DNA of 64,000 nt from Streptomyces sp. CA-210063 (GTDB lineage Bacteria > Actinomycetota > Actinomycetes > Streptomycetales > Streptomycetaceae). The notes beneath the pieces were generated by a model, which was not told the DNA's origin, ran no database searches, and worked only from the letters and a program-made list of their open reading frames with translations. Both the position numbers and the translations under genes were made by a program. The first letter of the stretch is position 1; every line of letters starts with the position of its first letter. The DNA lies in contig NZ_CP102512.1 of NCBI RefSeq assembly GCF_024612015.1, forward strand, positions 2,728,001 to 2,792,000, given 5' to 3'. Below, piece by piece: positions 54,944 to 63,938 of this stretch.

Positions 54944-55957
54944 ATGGTCACCCTCGCCGAGGTCGCCCAGCACGCCGGAGTCTCGGCGAGCACGGTGAGC
55001 TATGTCCTCAGCGGCAAGCGGTCCATCTCCGCCGGTACCCGGCAGCGGGTCGAGCGGAGCATCCAGGAGCTCGGCTACCACCCGAACGCGGGGGCCCGCG
55101 CCCTGGCGAGCAACAGGTCGAACATCGTCGCCCTGATGGTCCCGCTGCGCACCGACATGTACGTCCCGGTGATGATGGAGATCGCCATAGCCGTGGCCAC
55201 CACGGCCCGCACGTACGGCTACGACGTGCTGCTGCTCACCGGCGAGGAGGGCCCCGACGCGGTGCGCCGTGTCACGGGCAGCGGGCTCGCCGACGCGATG
55301 ATCCTGATGGACGTCGAGCTGGACGACGAGCGGCTGCCGCTGCTGCGCGGCACCGACCAGCCGTCGGTGCTCATCGGGCTGCCGGCCGACACCAGCGGCC
55401 TGACCTGTGTCGACCTCGACTTCGGCGCGACGGGCGCGCTGTGCGTGGAGCATCTGGCGAAGCTCGGCCACCGCGACATCGCTGTCATCGGCGAGGCGCC
55501 CGCGGTCTACGAACGGCACACCGGTTTCGCCGAGCGAACCCTCGACGGACTCCGTTCCCGGGCAAGGGAGTTGGGCCTGCGCGTACTGCACCGCCCCTGC
55601 GAGGGCGGCTACGACGCGATGGCCGCGACCCTGGCCCGGATATTCGACGAACGGCCGGGCACCACGGGGGTCGTCGTACAGAACGAGTCCGCGGTGGAGC
55701 CGCTGCTAGCGCTGCTGCGGCAGCAGGGCCGGGCCGTGCCCGAGGACGTCTCGGTGATCGCGGTCTGCCCGGACCAGGTCGCCGTGCAGGCCTCGGTACG
55801 GCTGACCTCCGTCGCCATCCCCGCCCAGGAGATGGGCCGACGGGCCGTGGAGCAGCTGATCGCCAAGCTGGAGGGGCGCGACACCGACGAAGTGGTGCTC
55901 CTCGCCCCCGAGTTGACGGTCCGCGCGAGCACGGGACCGCTGTCCGCCACGGGCTGA
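54944..55957 (+). CDS. LacI/GalR family transcriptional regulator
   Basis: 337 aa. N-terminal helix-turn-helix MVTLAEVAQHAGVSASTVSY, VLSGKRSISAGTRQRVERSI, hinge helix PNAGARALASNRSN; then a periplasmic-binding-protein-like sensor domain (VALMVPLRTDMYVPVMMEIA, VDLDFGATGALCVEHLAKLG, GHRDIAVIGEAPAVYERHTG). ATG 54944 gives the standard MVTLAEVA start. Two operator-like palindromes upstream suggest autoregulation. The next gene (GH31 glycosidase) is 162 bases downstream on the same strand and is the obvious target; the inducer is probably an alpha-linked sugar. Confidence 0.93.
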   Translation: MVTLAEVAQHAGVSASTVSYVLSGKRSISAGTRQRVERSIQELGYHPNAGARALASNRSNIVALMVPLRTDMYVPVMMEIAIAVATTARTYGYDVLLLTGEEGPDAVRRVTGSGLADAMILMDVELDDERLPLLRGTDQPSVLIGLPADTSGLTCVDLDFGATGALCVEHLAKLGHRDIAVIGEAPAVYERHTGFAERTLDGLRSRARELGLRVLHRPCEGGYDAMAATLARIFDERPGTTGVVVQNESAVEPLLALLRQQGRAVPEDVSVIAVCPDQVAVQASVRLTSVAIPAQEMGRRAVEQLIAKLEGRDTDEVVLLAPELTVRASTGPLSATG

Positions 55958-56119
55958 GCCCGCCGACCGAGCCGGTAGGCGGTGCCGCGCCGCCGCGAAC
56001 GGATGCCGGGGACTCGCCTCCCCGGCCCCCCTGTCCCCGCCTTCCGCCACCACTCCACCGTCCGGCCCACCGGAGCCGAGCCGGGCGTGCCGCCACTCCT
56101 CCCTTCCAGGAGCCGTCCC

Positions 56120-58171
56120 GTGAATCAGCCTGCCGAGAACCACACCCCGACGGGTGAGGTCAGCCTCGCCCAGTCCTCCCCCACCGTCGGCACGTTCCGT
56201 GAGCGGGACGGCGCCCTGGAGTGGAGCGGACGCCAGGAGACCCTGCGGATCGAGCCCTGGGGGCCCGACGCCGTCCGGGTCCGCGCCCGCCTCGGCGGCC
56301 CGGTCCTCGACGGGCTGCCGGGCGCCCTCCTCGACGAGCCGGAGAGCACCGAGAGCAGCCTCAAGATCGAGGACGGGACGGGACGGCTGACCGTCGGCGC
56401 GCTCACCGTCGAGGTCGACGCCGAGGGCCTGATCCGCTACACGCGCACCGCCGACGGCGGCGAGCTGCTGTCCGAGGCCCGCGCCCACTTCTGGTGGCCG
56501 GGCTCGCGCCTCTACACCGCCGTCGGCAACGGCTACCACCGCCTGGAGCAGCGCTTCGCCGCGTACGACGACGAGAAGCTGTACGGCCTCGGGCAGCACC
56601 AGCACGGGCGGCTCGACCAGAAGGGCCTGGTCCTCGACCTGGTCCAGCGCAACGCCGAGGTCGGCATCCCGGTGCTCACCTCCAGCCGCGGCTACACCCT
56701 GCTGTGGAACAACCCGGCGATCGGCCGCGTCGAGCTGGCCGGCAACGGCACCCGCTGGGTCGCCGACTCGGCCCGGCAGATCGACTACTGGATCACCGCG
56801 GGCGACCCGGCCGACGCGCAACGCCGCTACAGCGCGGCGACGGGCCGTACGCCGATGCTGCCGGAGTGGGCGGCCGGCTTCTGGCAGTGCAAGCTGCGCT
56901 ACCGCACACAGGACGAACTCCTCGCCGTGGCCCGGGAGTACAAGCGGCGCGGCCTGCCCATCGACGTCATCGTCTGCGACTTCTTCCACTGGACGCATCT
57001 GGGTGAGTGGAAGTTCGACCTCGCCGAGTGGCCCGACCCGGCGGCCATGGTCCGTGAGCTGGACGAGCTGGGCATCAGGCTGGTGGTGTCCGTGTGGCCG
57101 TCGGTCTCGCCGCTGAGCGAGAACCACCACCTGATGGAGCAGCGCGGCTACTTCATCGGCACGCAGTACGGCCCGATGGCGCACGCCGACTGGCCGGACA
57201 AGGAGGTAGCGTCGACGGTCCAGGTGGCCTTCTACGACGCGACGAACCCCGAGGCGCGCGAGTTCGTGTGGTCGCGCGTGAAGGAGAACTACCTGGAGCC
57301 GTACGGCATCAAGGCGTTCTGGCTGGACGCCTGCGAGCCGGAGATCAAGCCGGGCTTCCAGGAGAACCTGCGCTACTGGGCGGGACCCGGCCTGGAGGTC
57401 GGCAACATCTACCCGGCCGAGAGCGCGCGCACCTTCTACGAGGGGCTGAAGGCGACCGGCGAGGACGAGATCGTCTCCCTCAACCGTTCGGCGTGGGCGG
57501 GCAGTCAGCGGTGGGGCGCCGCGCTGTGGTCCGGTGACATCGGGACCGACTTCCCCACCCTGCGCCGGCAGATCGCGGCGGGGCTCAACACCGCGTTGTC
57601 CGGTATCCCCTGGTGGAACACCGACATCGGCGGCTTCCACGGCGGCGACCCCGACGATCCGGCGTACCGCGAGGTGATGGTGCGCTGGTTCCAGTTCGGG
57701 GCGTTCTCCCCGCTGATGCGGCTGCACGGCTTCCGGGAGCCCGGAATGCCGCTGGGACCGGCCATGACCGGTGGGCCCAACGAGGTCTGGTCGTACGGGG
57801 AGGAGGCCGGGGCGATCCTGGAGCGGTATCTGCGGCTGCGGGAGCGGTTGAAGCCGTATGTGCTGCGGGTCATGCGGGAGGCCCATGAGGAGGGGCTGCC
57901 GGTGATGCGGCCGCTGTTCCTGGAGTTCCCCGAGGACGAGCGGGCCTGGTCGGTCGACGACGCGTATCTGTTCGGGCGGGATGTGCTGGTGGCGCCGGTG
58001 CTGGAGGCGGGGGTGACGCGTTGGACGGTTTACCTTCCGGCGGGGGCGCGGTGGGCCGACGCGTGGACCGGGGAGGCGTATGAGGGTGGTCGGTCGGTGA
58101 CCGTGGATGCTCCGCTGGATCGGATTCCGGTGTTTCTGCGGGACGGGGTGTCCTTGCCGATCGCCGAGTAG
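56120..58171 (+). CDS. GH31 family alpha-glucosidase/alpha-xylosidase
   Basis: Hydrolyses alpha-linked glucose or xylose from non-reducing ends; probably cytosolic since no signal peptide is present. 683 aa: N-terminal beta-sandwich (TSSRGYTLLWNNPAIGRVEL), TIM barrel with the nucleophile Asp403 in KAFWLDACEPEIKPGF and the acid/base Asp473 in ALWSGDIGTDFPTLRRQIAA, SGIPWWNTDIGGFHGG, then RLHGFREPGMPLGP and a C-terminal sandwich. GTG 56120 has AGGAGCC upstream and follows a GC-rich stretch; an earlier frame opening at 55982 adds residues not like GH31. Placed after the LacI gene and most likely repressed by it. Glucosidase versus xylosidase cannot be decided here. Confidence 0.92.
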   Translation: MNQPAENHTPTGEVSLAQSSPTVGTFRERDGALEWSGRQETLRIEPWGPDAVRVRARLGGPVLDGLPGALLDEPESTESSLKIEDGTGRLTVGALTVEVDAEGLIRYTRTADGGELLSEARAHFWWPGSRLYTAVGNGYHRLEQRFAAYDDEKLYGLGQHQHGRLDQKGLVLDLVQRNAEVGIPVLTSSRGYTLLWNNPAIGRVELAGNGTRWVADSARQIDYWITAGDPADAQRRYSAATGRTPMLPEWAAGFWQCKLRYRTQDELLAVAREYKRRGLPIDVIVCDFFHWTHLGEWKFDLAEWPDPAAMVRELDELGIRLVVSVWPSVSPLSENHHLMEQRGYFIGTQYGPMAHADWPDKEVASTVQVAFYDATNPEAREFVWSRVKENYLEPYGIKAFWLDACEPEIKPGFQENLRYWAGPGLEVGNIYPAESARTFYEGLKATGEDEIVSLNRSAWAGSQRWGAALWSGDIGTDFPTLRRQIAAGLNTALSGIPWWNTDIGGFHGGDPDDPAYREVMVRWFQFGAFSPLMRLHGFREPGMPLGPAMTGGPNEVWSYGEEAGAILERYLRLRERLKPYVLRVMREAHEEGLPVMRPLFLEFPEDERAWSVDDAYLFGRDVLVAPVLEAGVTRWTVYLPAGARWADAWTGEAYEGGRSVTVDAPLDRIPVFLRDGVSLPIAE

Positions 58172-58297
58172 GCCCCGGCGTGGGGGTGGGCCGGGTGGGG
58201 TTCTGCGGCTCGGCGGTTACGAGGTGCCGCTGCGCCCACCCTCCCCCATCGCCCCAGCGGCACGATTGCCCGCAGTGGGGTGTGACGGCGGTGGGGC

Positions 58298-58450
58298 GTG
58301 ACGGCGGTGGTCACCGCGCTGACCTCGACGCCCGTCGAACTCGCCGAAGTCGCCCGGTCGTTGCGGACGCGGACGTTCCTGCGGTTCCGGTTCCCCGGTG
58401 CGCTGCCGCAGCTCTTCGTCGGGCTGAAGGTGGCGATGTGGTGGTGGAGC
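58298..58450 (+). pseudogene. Remnant of an ABC transporter permease (SsuC/TauC/ThiX type)
   Basis: In the 390-base gap 58172-58561, one frame reads STPVELAEVARSLRTRTFLR and FPGALPQLFVGLKVAM. This matches the EAA loop of binding-protein-dependent permeases (ELARSxGAxxxxxFxxVxLPGALPxIFxGLKxA). Upstream and downstream sequence in the frame is not permease-like (MWWWSGGPARSPFVG follows), and no partner ABC genes are present, so this is a deletion remnant. Confidence 0.6.
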
Positions 58451-58561
58451 GGCGGACCGGCCCGATCGCCGTTCGTCGGCCGGGTCTACGCTATGGCGCC
58501 ACGGCCATCCCATGATCTTCAGGGGTGTGCGCGACCTCTGAGTGAGTGGAGATGACCGGGG

Positions 58562-59809
58562 ATGAACAGCCGTACGGGAGACCCTCGCGCGACGCGCGGG
58601 GGGCGGCCGGGCCGTCGGGGCGGGGCCGCACGCAGACCCGTCCACCGGACGCGGACGACGATACGCACGACCGGCGCGTACCTCGACGCGCCGAGGCCGG
58701 TCGCCCCTCCGGCGGCGGTCGTCCCCCGTGGTTTCCTGCCGGGGCCCGCGCGGCACATCGCCGGGTGGAGCGCGCTCATACTGCTGGTGACCGGTGTCGT
58801 GTCCGTGGGCGTGTGGATCTGCGTGACGTTCCAGACCGCGGTCACGCCGGTGCTGATCGCGCTGCTCGGTACGGCGCTGCTCGGCCCGCTGCACCGGCGG
58901 CTGGTCGCGATGAAGTTCAACAAGTCCCTTGCCGCCGGGCTCACTTGTGCGGCCGTGATCGTGGTGATGGGCGGGGCCGCGTACATCGTGGTGGCCGCGC
59001 TGATCGACACCGGTGATCAGATCATCTCCTCGCTGCGGGACGCGGCGAAGTCGCTCAGCGACGAGTTCGGGCTGGCGGGGACGTCGCTGGACGACCTGGC
59101 GAAGAACGCGAAGGAACTGCTGTCGAAGTTCGGCGGCACCGCGGCCTCCGGGGTGCTCAGCGGGGTCAGCGCGGTCAGTGAGTTCGCCACGATGGCGATC
59201 CTGGCGATGCTGCTGATGTTCTTCTTCCTGCGGGACTCCGACAAGGCGGTGGCGTCCCTGCACACGCTCGCGCCGCGCGGCACCGGTGACACCCTGGAGG
59301 TGATGGCCCGGCGCGCGTTCCGGGCGATCGAGGGCTATATGCGCGGGACGACGCTCATCGCCTTCATCGACGCCGTCTGTATCGCCGTCGGCCTGCTGAT
59401 CCTCCAGGTGCCGGGCGCCGTCGGCCTCGGCGCGCTGGTGTTCGTCGGCGCGTACATCCCGTATCTGGGCGCGTTCCTGTCGGGCGCGGTGGCGATCCTC
59501 GTCGCGTTCGCGGACCGCGGTCTGGTGACGGCTCTGTGGGCGGTCGGCGTCGTCTTCGCGGTGCAGATCCTCGAAGGGAACGTGCTCCAGCCGATGATCC
59601 ACAGCCGGACCGTGCAGATGCACCCGGCGGCGATCCTGCTGGCCCTGACGGCGGGCGCCTCCATCGCCGGCATCCTCGGCATGCTCCTCGCGGTGCCGCT
59701 CACCGCGGCGGCGTCCGGTGTGCTGTCGGAGCTGCGGACGCGGTACGGCGACGGGGCGGGCGGGCCGGCACCCCGGCAGACGCGGGAGGCCGCCGCGGCG
59801 GCAGGATGA
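58562..59809 (+). CDS. AI-2E family (TqsA/YdiK-type) membrane transporter
   Basis: 415 aa. A basic N-terminus of 65 residues, then about eight membrane segments: GWSALILLVTGVVSVGVWIC, VTPVLIALLGTALLGPLH, LTCAAVIVVMGGAAYIVVAA, a long soluble loop (IISSLRDAAKSLSDEFGLAG), MAILAMLLMFFFLRDS, GTTLIAFIDAVCIAVGLLIL, GALVFVGAYIPYLGAFLSGA, LQPMIHSRTVQMHPAAILLA, LLAVPLTAAASGVL. The QPMIxSRxVxxHPxxILL motif is the family signature. Substrates vary (autoinducer-2, ions, other small molecules) and cannot be named. ATG 58562. The stop overlaps a possible earlier start of the sulfotransferase. Confidence 0.92.
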   Translation: MNSRTGDPRATRGGRPGRRGGAARRPVHRTRTTIRTTGAYLDAPRPVAPPAAVVPRGFLPGPARHIAGWSALILLVTGVVSVGVWICVTFQTAVTPVLIALLGTALLGPLHRRLVAMKFNKSLAAGLTCAAVIVVMGGAAYIVVAALIDTGDQIISSLRDAAKSLSDEFGLAGTSLDDLAKNAKELLSKFGGTAASGVLSGVSAVSEFATMAILAMLLMFFFLRDSDKAVASLHTLAPRGTGDTLEVMARRAFRAIEGYMRGTTLIAFIDAVCIAVGLLILQVPGAVGLGALVFVGAYIPYLGAFLSGAVAILVAFADRGLVTALWAVGVVFAVQILEGNVLQPMIHSRTVQMHPAAILLALTAGASIAGILGMLLAVPLTAAASGVLSELRTRYGDGAGGPAPRQTREAAAAAG

Positions 59810-59844
59810 TCAGCGGCGCCCGCACCACCCGGGCAGGCGCCGAC

Positions 59845-59888
<44 letters not shown>

Positions 59889-59904
59889 GAAGGAAGCTCG
59901 AGCC

Positions 59905-61098
59905 GTGTCCTCCACTCCTGTCCCCCTCTCCCTGACCCTGGCCAATCTCTTACTCCGGCCGGCACTCGGCTCCCGGCGCGACCCCGACCGGGTCTTCGAC
60001 CGGATCGTCGCCAAGGCCGGGCAGGCGGAGGGGGACGAGTGGTTCGTCGACGGCTTCCGGTTCCTGCTGCGGGAGTGGGCTCGGGACGACGGCCTGTCTC
60101 CGGTCGGCTGGCAGTCCGCGCAGGCCCATGTGCGCCGGCATCTCACCAACCGGGCCCGGATCCGGCGGCTGATCGCCGAGAACCCGGCCATCGAGCGGGA
60201 GACCGTCGAGCGGCCGGTGTTCGTGGTGGGTCTGCCGCGCACCGCCACCACCCTCACCCACGGTGTGCTGTCCCTCTCGGACGAGCACCGCTGCCCGCAG
60301 CTGTGGGAGTTGCTCGCGCCCGGCCTCGAACCCTCGCCCCAGCAGCGGCAGAAGGCGATCACGTCCGCGCGCCGGATGCTCGGCGGCACCCAGAGGCTCG
60401 CCCCGCGTTTCCGCGAGATCCACCCCATGACGGCCGAGGGCCCGGAGGAGTGCACCTTCCTCCTGCCGCACGCCCTGGTGCCGCTGTCCCAGGCCCACAT
60501 ACCGGCGTACCACGCCTGGCACTTCGAGCGGGACTTCGTCCCCGACTACCGCCACCTCAAGCAGGCCTTCCAGGTGCTCCAGTACGGCCGCCCGCGCCGC
60601 CGCTGGATCCTGAAGTCGCCCTTCCACACCGGCAACCTCGACGCGCTGTTCTCCGTGTTCCCCGACGCCACGCTCGTGTGGACGCACCGCGACCCGGCGA
60701 CCGCCGTCGCCTCGTTCTGCAGCCTGGTCGAGGTGGGCATGGTCCTCTCCCGCCGCACGGTCGACCTGAACCACCTCGGCGCCACCTGGCTCGACCTGCT
60801 GAGCCGCTCCGTGCGACGCGGTCTCGCGGCCCGTGCCGGCATCCCGCGCGAGGCTGTGGTGGACGTGCCGTACTCCTGGCTCGGCTCCGACCCGGCCTCG
60901 GGCGCCCCGAAGCTGTACGACGCCGTCGGCGCCCGCTGGACCGACGCCGACGCCGCCCGGCTCCCCGAGGTCGCCACCGGCCTCAAGGGCTCCCGCCCCC
61001 ACCGCTACGACCTGGCCCGCTACGGGCTCACCCGCGAGGACGTCGCGTCGGCGTTCACGGAGTACAACGCCCTGCGGGCCGAGGTCGACCCGGCCTGA
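59905..61098 (+). CDS. Sulfotransferase family protein
   Basis: Transfers sulfate from PAPS to an unknown acceptor. 397 aa: the 5'-phosphosulfate-binding loop RPVFVVGLPRTATTLTHGVL and the 3'-phosphate-binding region RRRWILKSPFHTGNLDALFS with VFPDATLVWTHRDPATAVAS. Similar to bacterial sulfotransferases of the LPSRTATTLLH-KSPxH type. GTG 59905 is chosen because GGAAGGA lies about ten bases upstream; an in-frame ATG at 59806 overlaps the preceding stop (ATGA) but would add only the Arg/Thr repeat. Probably in one operon with the AI-2E permease. The acceptor could be a lipid or metabolite. Confidence 0.9.
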   Translation: MSSTPVPLSLTLANLLLRPALGSRRDPDRVFDRIVAKAGQAEGDEWFVDGFRFLLREWARDDGLSPVGWQSAQAHVRRHLTNRARIRRLIAENPAIERETVERPVFVVGLPRTATTLTHGVLSLSDEHRCPQLWELLAPGLEPSPQQRQKAITSARRMLGGTQRLAPRFREIHPMTAEGPEECTFLLPHALVPLSQAHIPAYHAWHFERDFVPDYRHLKQAFQVLQYGRPRRRWILKSPFHTGNLDALFSVFPDATLVWTHRDPATAVASFCSLVEVGMVLSRRTVDLNHLGATWLDLLSRSVRRGLAARAGIPREAVVDVPYSWLGSDPASGAPKLYDAVGARWTDADAARLPEVATGLKGSRPHRYDLARYGLTREDVASAFTEYNALRAEVDPA

Positions 61099-61159
61099 AC
61101 CCGTACGGCACGGGCCGGCTCCGCACCCGCGCGGAGCCGGCCCGTGCCGGGCGTCCTAG

Positions 61160-61342
61160 GTCCTGTCGTTTGGATCACGCCTGGGCCGCGGGGCGTGGCA
61201 CGCGCATCTGCGGCGTTGTCGTCGGTTGCCAACGCTCCGCGTTGACGCCCTCCTCCGCCTTGCAGCTGCACGCACCACGCCCCGCTCACCGGCAGTCACC
61301 AGGCACCGCAACCCGAAGTCGGCATGATCCAAACGACAGGCC
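61160..61342. mobile_element. MITE-like element with 18-base terminal repeats and CTAG duplication
   Basis: 183 bases without a transposase. The 18-base terminal inverted repeats, 61160-61177 and 61325-61342, differ at one position (left starts GTCCTGTCGTTTGGATCA); CTAG flanks both ends (61156-61159 and 61343-61346). Subterminal parts (GGGGCGTGG...CCACGCCCC) also pair, so the whole unit can fold back. CTAG targets are typical for part of the IS5 family; this is probably a non-autonomous relative. I recall the inner sequence (GCATCTGCGGCGTTGTCGTC) from other Streptomyces genomes. Confidence 0.8.
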
Positions 61343-63922
61343 CTAGCCGATGACCCGGCCCACCTCGATCCGGTCGATGTTCGGCGCCCACGCGCCCGCG
61401 TTCGCGAAGGTCACCTTGTTGGCGCCCTTCTTCAGGTCGACAGGGACGCCGACCGTCCAGTAGTCGTCCCAGCTCCAGGTGTTCTTGAAGGTGACCTTCC
61501 GCGGGGCGCCGGTCCCGACCGTGATGTCCGCCGTGCGGGACATGATGTCCGTGTTGTAGGCGTGGCCGTTGTCCCGGCGGTCGTTGTGCGCGTAGTGGAC
61601 GACCAGCACGTAGCGGCCGGAGGCCGGCGCGTCCACGGTGAACTCGGCGGTGCTGTCGGGGCTGTTGCCGAGCCAGCCGATGTACGAGCCGGCGGAGGCG
61701 TACACCGAGTCGACGAGCTTGGCGCCGCCCGCGAGGGTGGCCTCGGCGCCCTCGTAGGACAGGACGCCCGAGGTGGAGCCGTCGCCCGAGACGTCGAGGG
61801 AGCGGACGGCGGTGTGCTTGGCGGTCGCCTCGACCCGGTTGTTGCCCGCGACCAGGTACAGCCGCAGCGGCCGGCCGGGCACCGCCGCCACCGACTGGCC
61901 GTGCAGGGCGAGCTTCACCGGCGCCGACGCCCGGGGCACCACCCGGTAGTAGCCGTCGCGCGGGGCGTACACGTCGAAGACCGCCTTGTCGCCCGAGCGC
62001 AGCACGAGCGCGCCGGTGCCGACACCGGCCGACGAGGAGTAGTCGTAGGACGGCTTGCCGCTGATGTCCGCGAGCGTGGCCTCGTACGAGGCGGCGGGCT
62101 CGCCGGTGCGCGCGGTGAGGTCGACGCGGTCGAGGGTGACCTCGGCGTCGCCCTTGGCGAGGGTCAACCGGTGGGTGCCCGCCGGGAGTTGGACGGTGAG
62201 GTCCTTCTTGGCGCGGTAGGTCCAGTTCTCGGTGGAGGGGTAGGTGACGGTGACCGGGTCGCCGCCGTCGACCAACAGTTTCTGGGTGGCGGGGGTCCCG
62301 GACTGGTTGCCGTAGAGGATCGCCAGGTCGTACGTGCCGTCCTTCGGGACCGACACCGTGAAGTCGACCTTGCTGGTGGCCTGGTTGAGCGAGCCGACGT
62401 CCTTGGTGCCGGAGGCCGCGTAGCCGTTGGCGTTGCTGACGGTGCCCTGGGTGTAGACCTTGCCGTCGGTGATCGCGGCGTCCTCGGCCTCGTAGGAGCC
62501 GGTCCAGGGGGTGGAGACGGCGGAGGGGGTGCCGGAGCCGCCGGGGGTGAGGACGACGCGGTACGCGGACATCTTGTGCAGGCCCCGCAGCGGGACCGTC
62601 ACCGTGCCGTCGTCCGCGATCCGCACCTTCGTCCGGGCGAGGACGCGCGGCGTGGCGTGCTGGCCCTCGTAGCCGGACCAGGCGGCCTCGGCGACGGTCG
62701 CGGTGACGGTACGGCCGAAGAGGGACCGGGGGACCTTCTGGACGACGACGTCCGTGTCGCCGGCGGAGCCACCGAGCAGGACCTGGGCCTGGCGGCGGGA
62801 GGCGTCGAGGGAGGCGAGACCCTGGAGGGTGTCGATGGTGTCGGCCTGCGGCGGGGTCACCTTGACGGTGTCGCCGGTCAGGCCGGCGTACCAGCGGAAG
62901 AGCCACCAGCCGCCGTTGGGGATGTTGGAGCGGACGACGTTGCCGTCCATGTTCCCGGCGGCGTCCCAGTACGCCTGGTTGGCGTACACCTTGTTCCGCT
63001 CGAACATCGAGACCCACTGGACGAGTTGACCGGGGACGGAGAGGTCACGCCGGTTGGCGTACTCGTCGATGTTGATCGGCAGCGGGTCGATCCCCAACCG
63101 CCGCTCAATGGACCGGTAGTCGTCGTAGTGGCCCTGGAAGTCGCGGAGCGAACCCGAGCCCAGTTCGTGCCAGGTCATCACCTGGGGCAGCACGTTCTCC
63201 CGCTTGGCGAACGTGAGGAAGTCCGTGAGCAGACGGGTGTGGTAGCCGGCCTCGTTGGGGCCGGCGATCCGCGCGTCCGGGTCGATGGCTCGGATGCGCT
63301 CGTACACCGTCTTCCAGTCCCGGAAGAACCGGTCGCGGTTGACCTCGTACTGCGCCTGGTCGGCGACGTCGAGCTTGTACCAGATCTGGTCGGGCTCGTT
63401 GAACGGGATGTAGACGAAGCGGTCGCTGTTCGGGTCGGCCGCGACCTCCTTGACGATCTTGTCGACCTTGGGGAGGTAGTCGTCGATGCCGAGGTCCTCG
63501 TAGGGCCACTTGGCGTAGATGTCCTGCATCATCACGTTGATCTCGCCGCCGCCGTTGCGGAAGAACGACTTGGAGACGGTCAGCGCGTCGCCGTTGGGGT
63601 GCTGGGCGCCGCCCTCCGGCTTCTGCGAGATGCTGGTGATCTTCAGGGGGGCGAGGGCCGCGTCGCTGGGCACCCCGTCGTCGCTGAGCCCGTACAGCGC
63701 GCCGTTGGCGCCGAGCATCACCGGGCCCTCGGAGGCGGAGAGGTCGACGGTGAGGCGCTGCGGGTCGATGGGGGTACCTCCCGCTCGAGCGAAGTCGAGA
63801 GTGGGGGAGGCCGCCGCGGACGATCCGGTGGCGGGGAGGGTGCCTGCCATGGCGGTGACTCCAAGTAGTGCTGTGACCAGGGCGGTTCTCGATCGGGATC
63901 TCGTACCGGTGCGGGGGCTCAC
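61343..63922 (-). CDS. Secreted glycoside hydrolase (clan GH-A type) with CBM6/35-like modules
   Basis: 859 aa. Signal peptide with Arg-rich start and TALVTALLGVTAMAGTLPAT. The catalytic (beta/alpha)8 domain (about 60-400) has YIPFNEPDQIWYK (E176, acid/base in an NEP motif) and LPINIDEYANRRDL (E287, likely nucleophile), the GH-A pattern closest to GH39/GH5-like enzymes. About residues 480-620, 630-760 and 700-859 are beta-sandwich carbohydrate-binding modules (SYEAEDAAITDGKVYTQGTV, VDFTVSVPKDGTYDLAILYG, AEFTVDAPASGRYVLVVHYA). GTG 63922 has GGAGG nine bases upstream. The stop codon is within the CTAG target duplication of the MITE. It follows a sugar ABC permease gene by 16 bases, so it probably acts on the polysaccharide whose product is imported. 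Confidence 0.9.
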   Translation of the reverse strand: MSPRTGTRSRSRTALVTALLGVTAMAGTLPATGSSAAASPTLDFARAGGTPIDPQRLTVDLSASEGPVMLGANGALYGLSDDGVPSDAALAPLKITSISQKPEGGAQHPNGDALTVSKSFFRNGGGEINVMMQDIYAKWPYEDLGIDDYLPKVDKIVKEVAADPNSDRFVYIPFNEPDQIWYKLDVADQAQYEVNRDRFFRDWKTVYERIRAIDPDARIAGPNEAGYHTRLLTDFLTFAKRENVLPQVMTWHELGSGSLRDFQGHYDDYRSIERRLGIDPLPINIDEYANRRDLSVPGQLVQWVSMFERNKVYANQAYWDAAGNMDGNVVRSNIPNGGWWLFRWYAGLTGDTVKVTPPQADTIDTLQGLASLDASRRQAQVLLGGSAGDTDVVVQKVPRSLFGRTVTATVAEAAWSGYEGQHATPRVLARTKVRIADDGTVTVPLRGLHKMSAYRVVLTPGGSGTPSAVSTPWTGSYEAEDAAITDGKVYTQGTVSNANGYAASGTKDVGSLNQATSKVDFTVSVPKDGTYDLAILYGNQSGTPATQKLLVDGGDPVTVTYPSTENWTYRAKKDLTVQLPAGTHRLTLAKGDAEVTLDRVDLTARTGEPAASYEATLADISGKPSYDYSSSAGVGTGALVLRSGDKAVFDVYAPRDGYYRVVPRASAPVKLALHGQSVAAVPGRPLRLYLVAGNNRVEATAKHTAVRSLDVSGDGSTSGVLSYEGAEATLAGGAKLVDSVYASAGSYIGWLGNSPDSTAEFTVDAPASGRYVLVVHYAHNDRRDNGHAYNTDIMSRTADITVGTGAPRKVTFKNTWSWDDYWTVGVPVDLKKGANKVTFANAGAWAPNIDRIEVGRVIG

Positions 63923-63938
63923 TGTGTTGGACCTCCAG

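Noticed and set aside
58217-59623. Minus-strand frame opposite the AI-2E permease
   Set aside because: His/Arg-rich shadow; the plus strand carries the permease signature.
61562-63868. Plus-strand frame opposite the secreted glycoside hydrolase
   Set aside because: Val/Gly/Arg-rich shadow; the minus strand has signal peptide, catalytic Glu motifs and a ribosome site.
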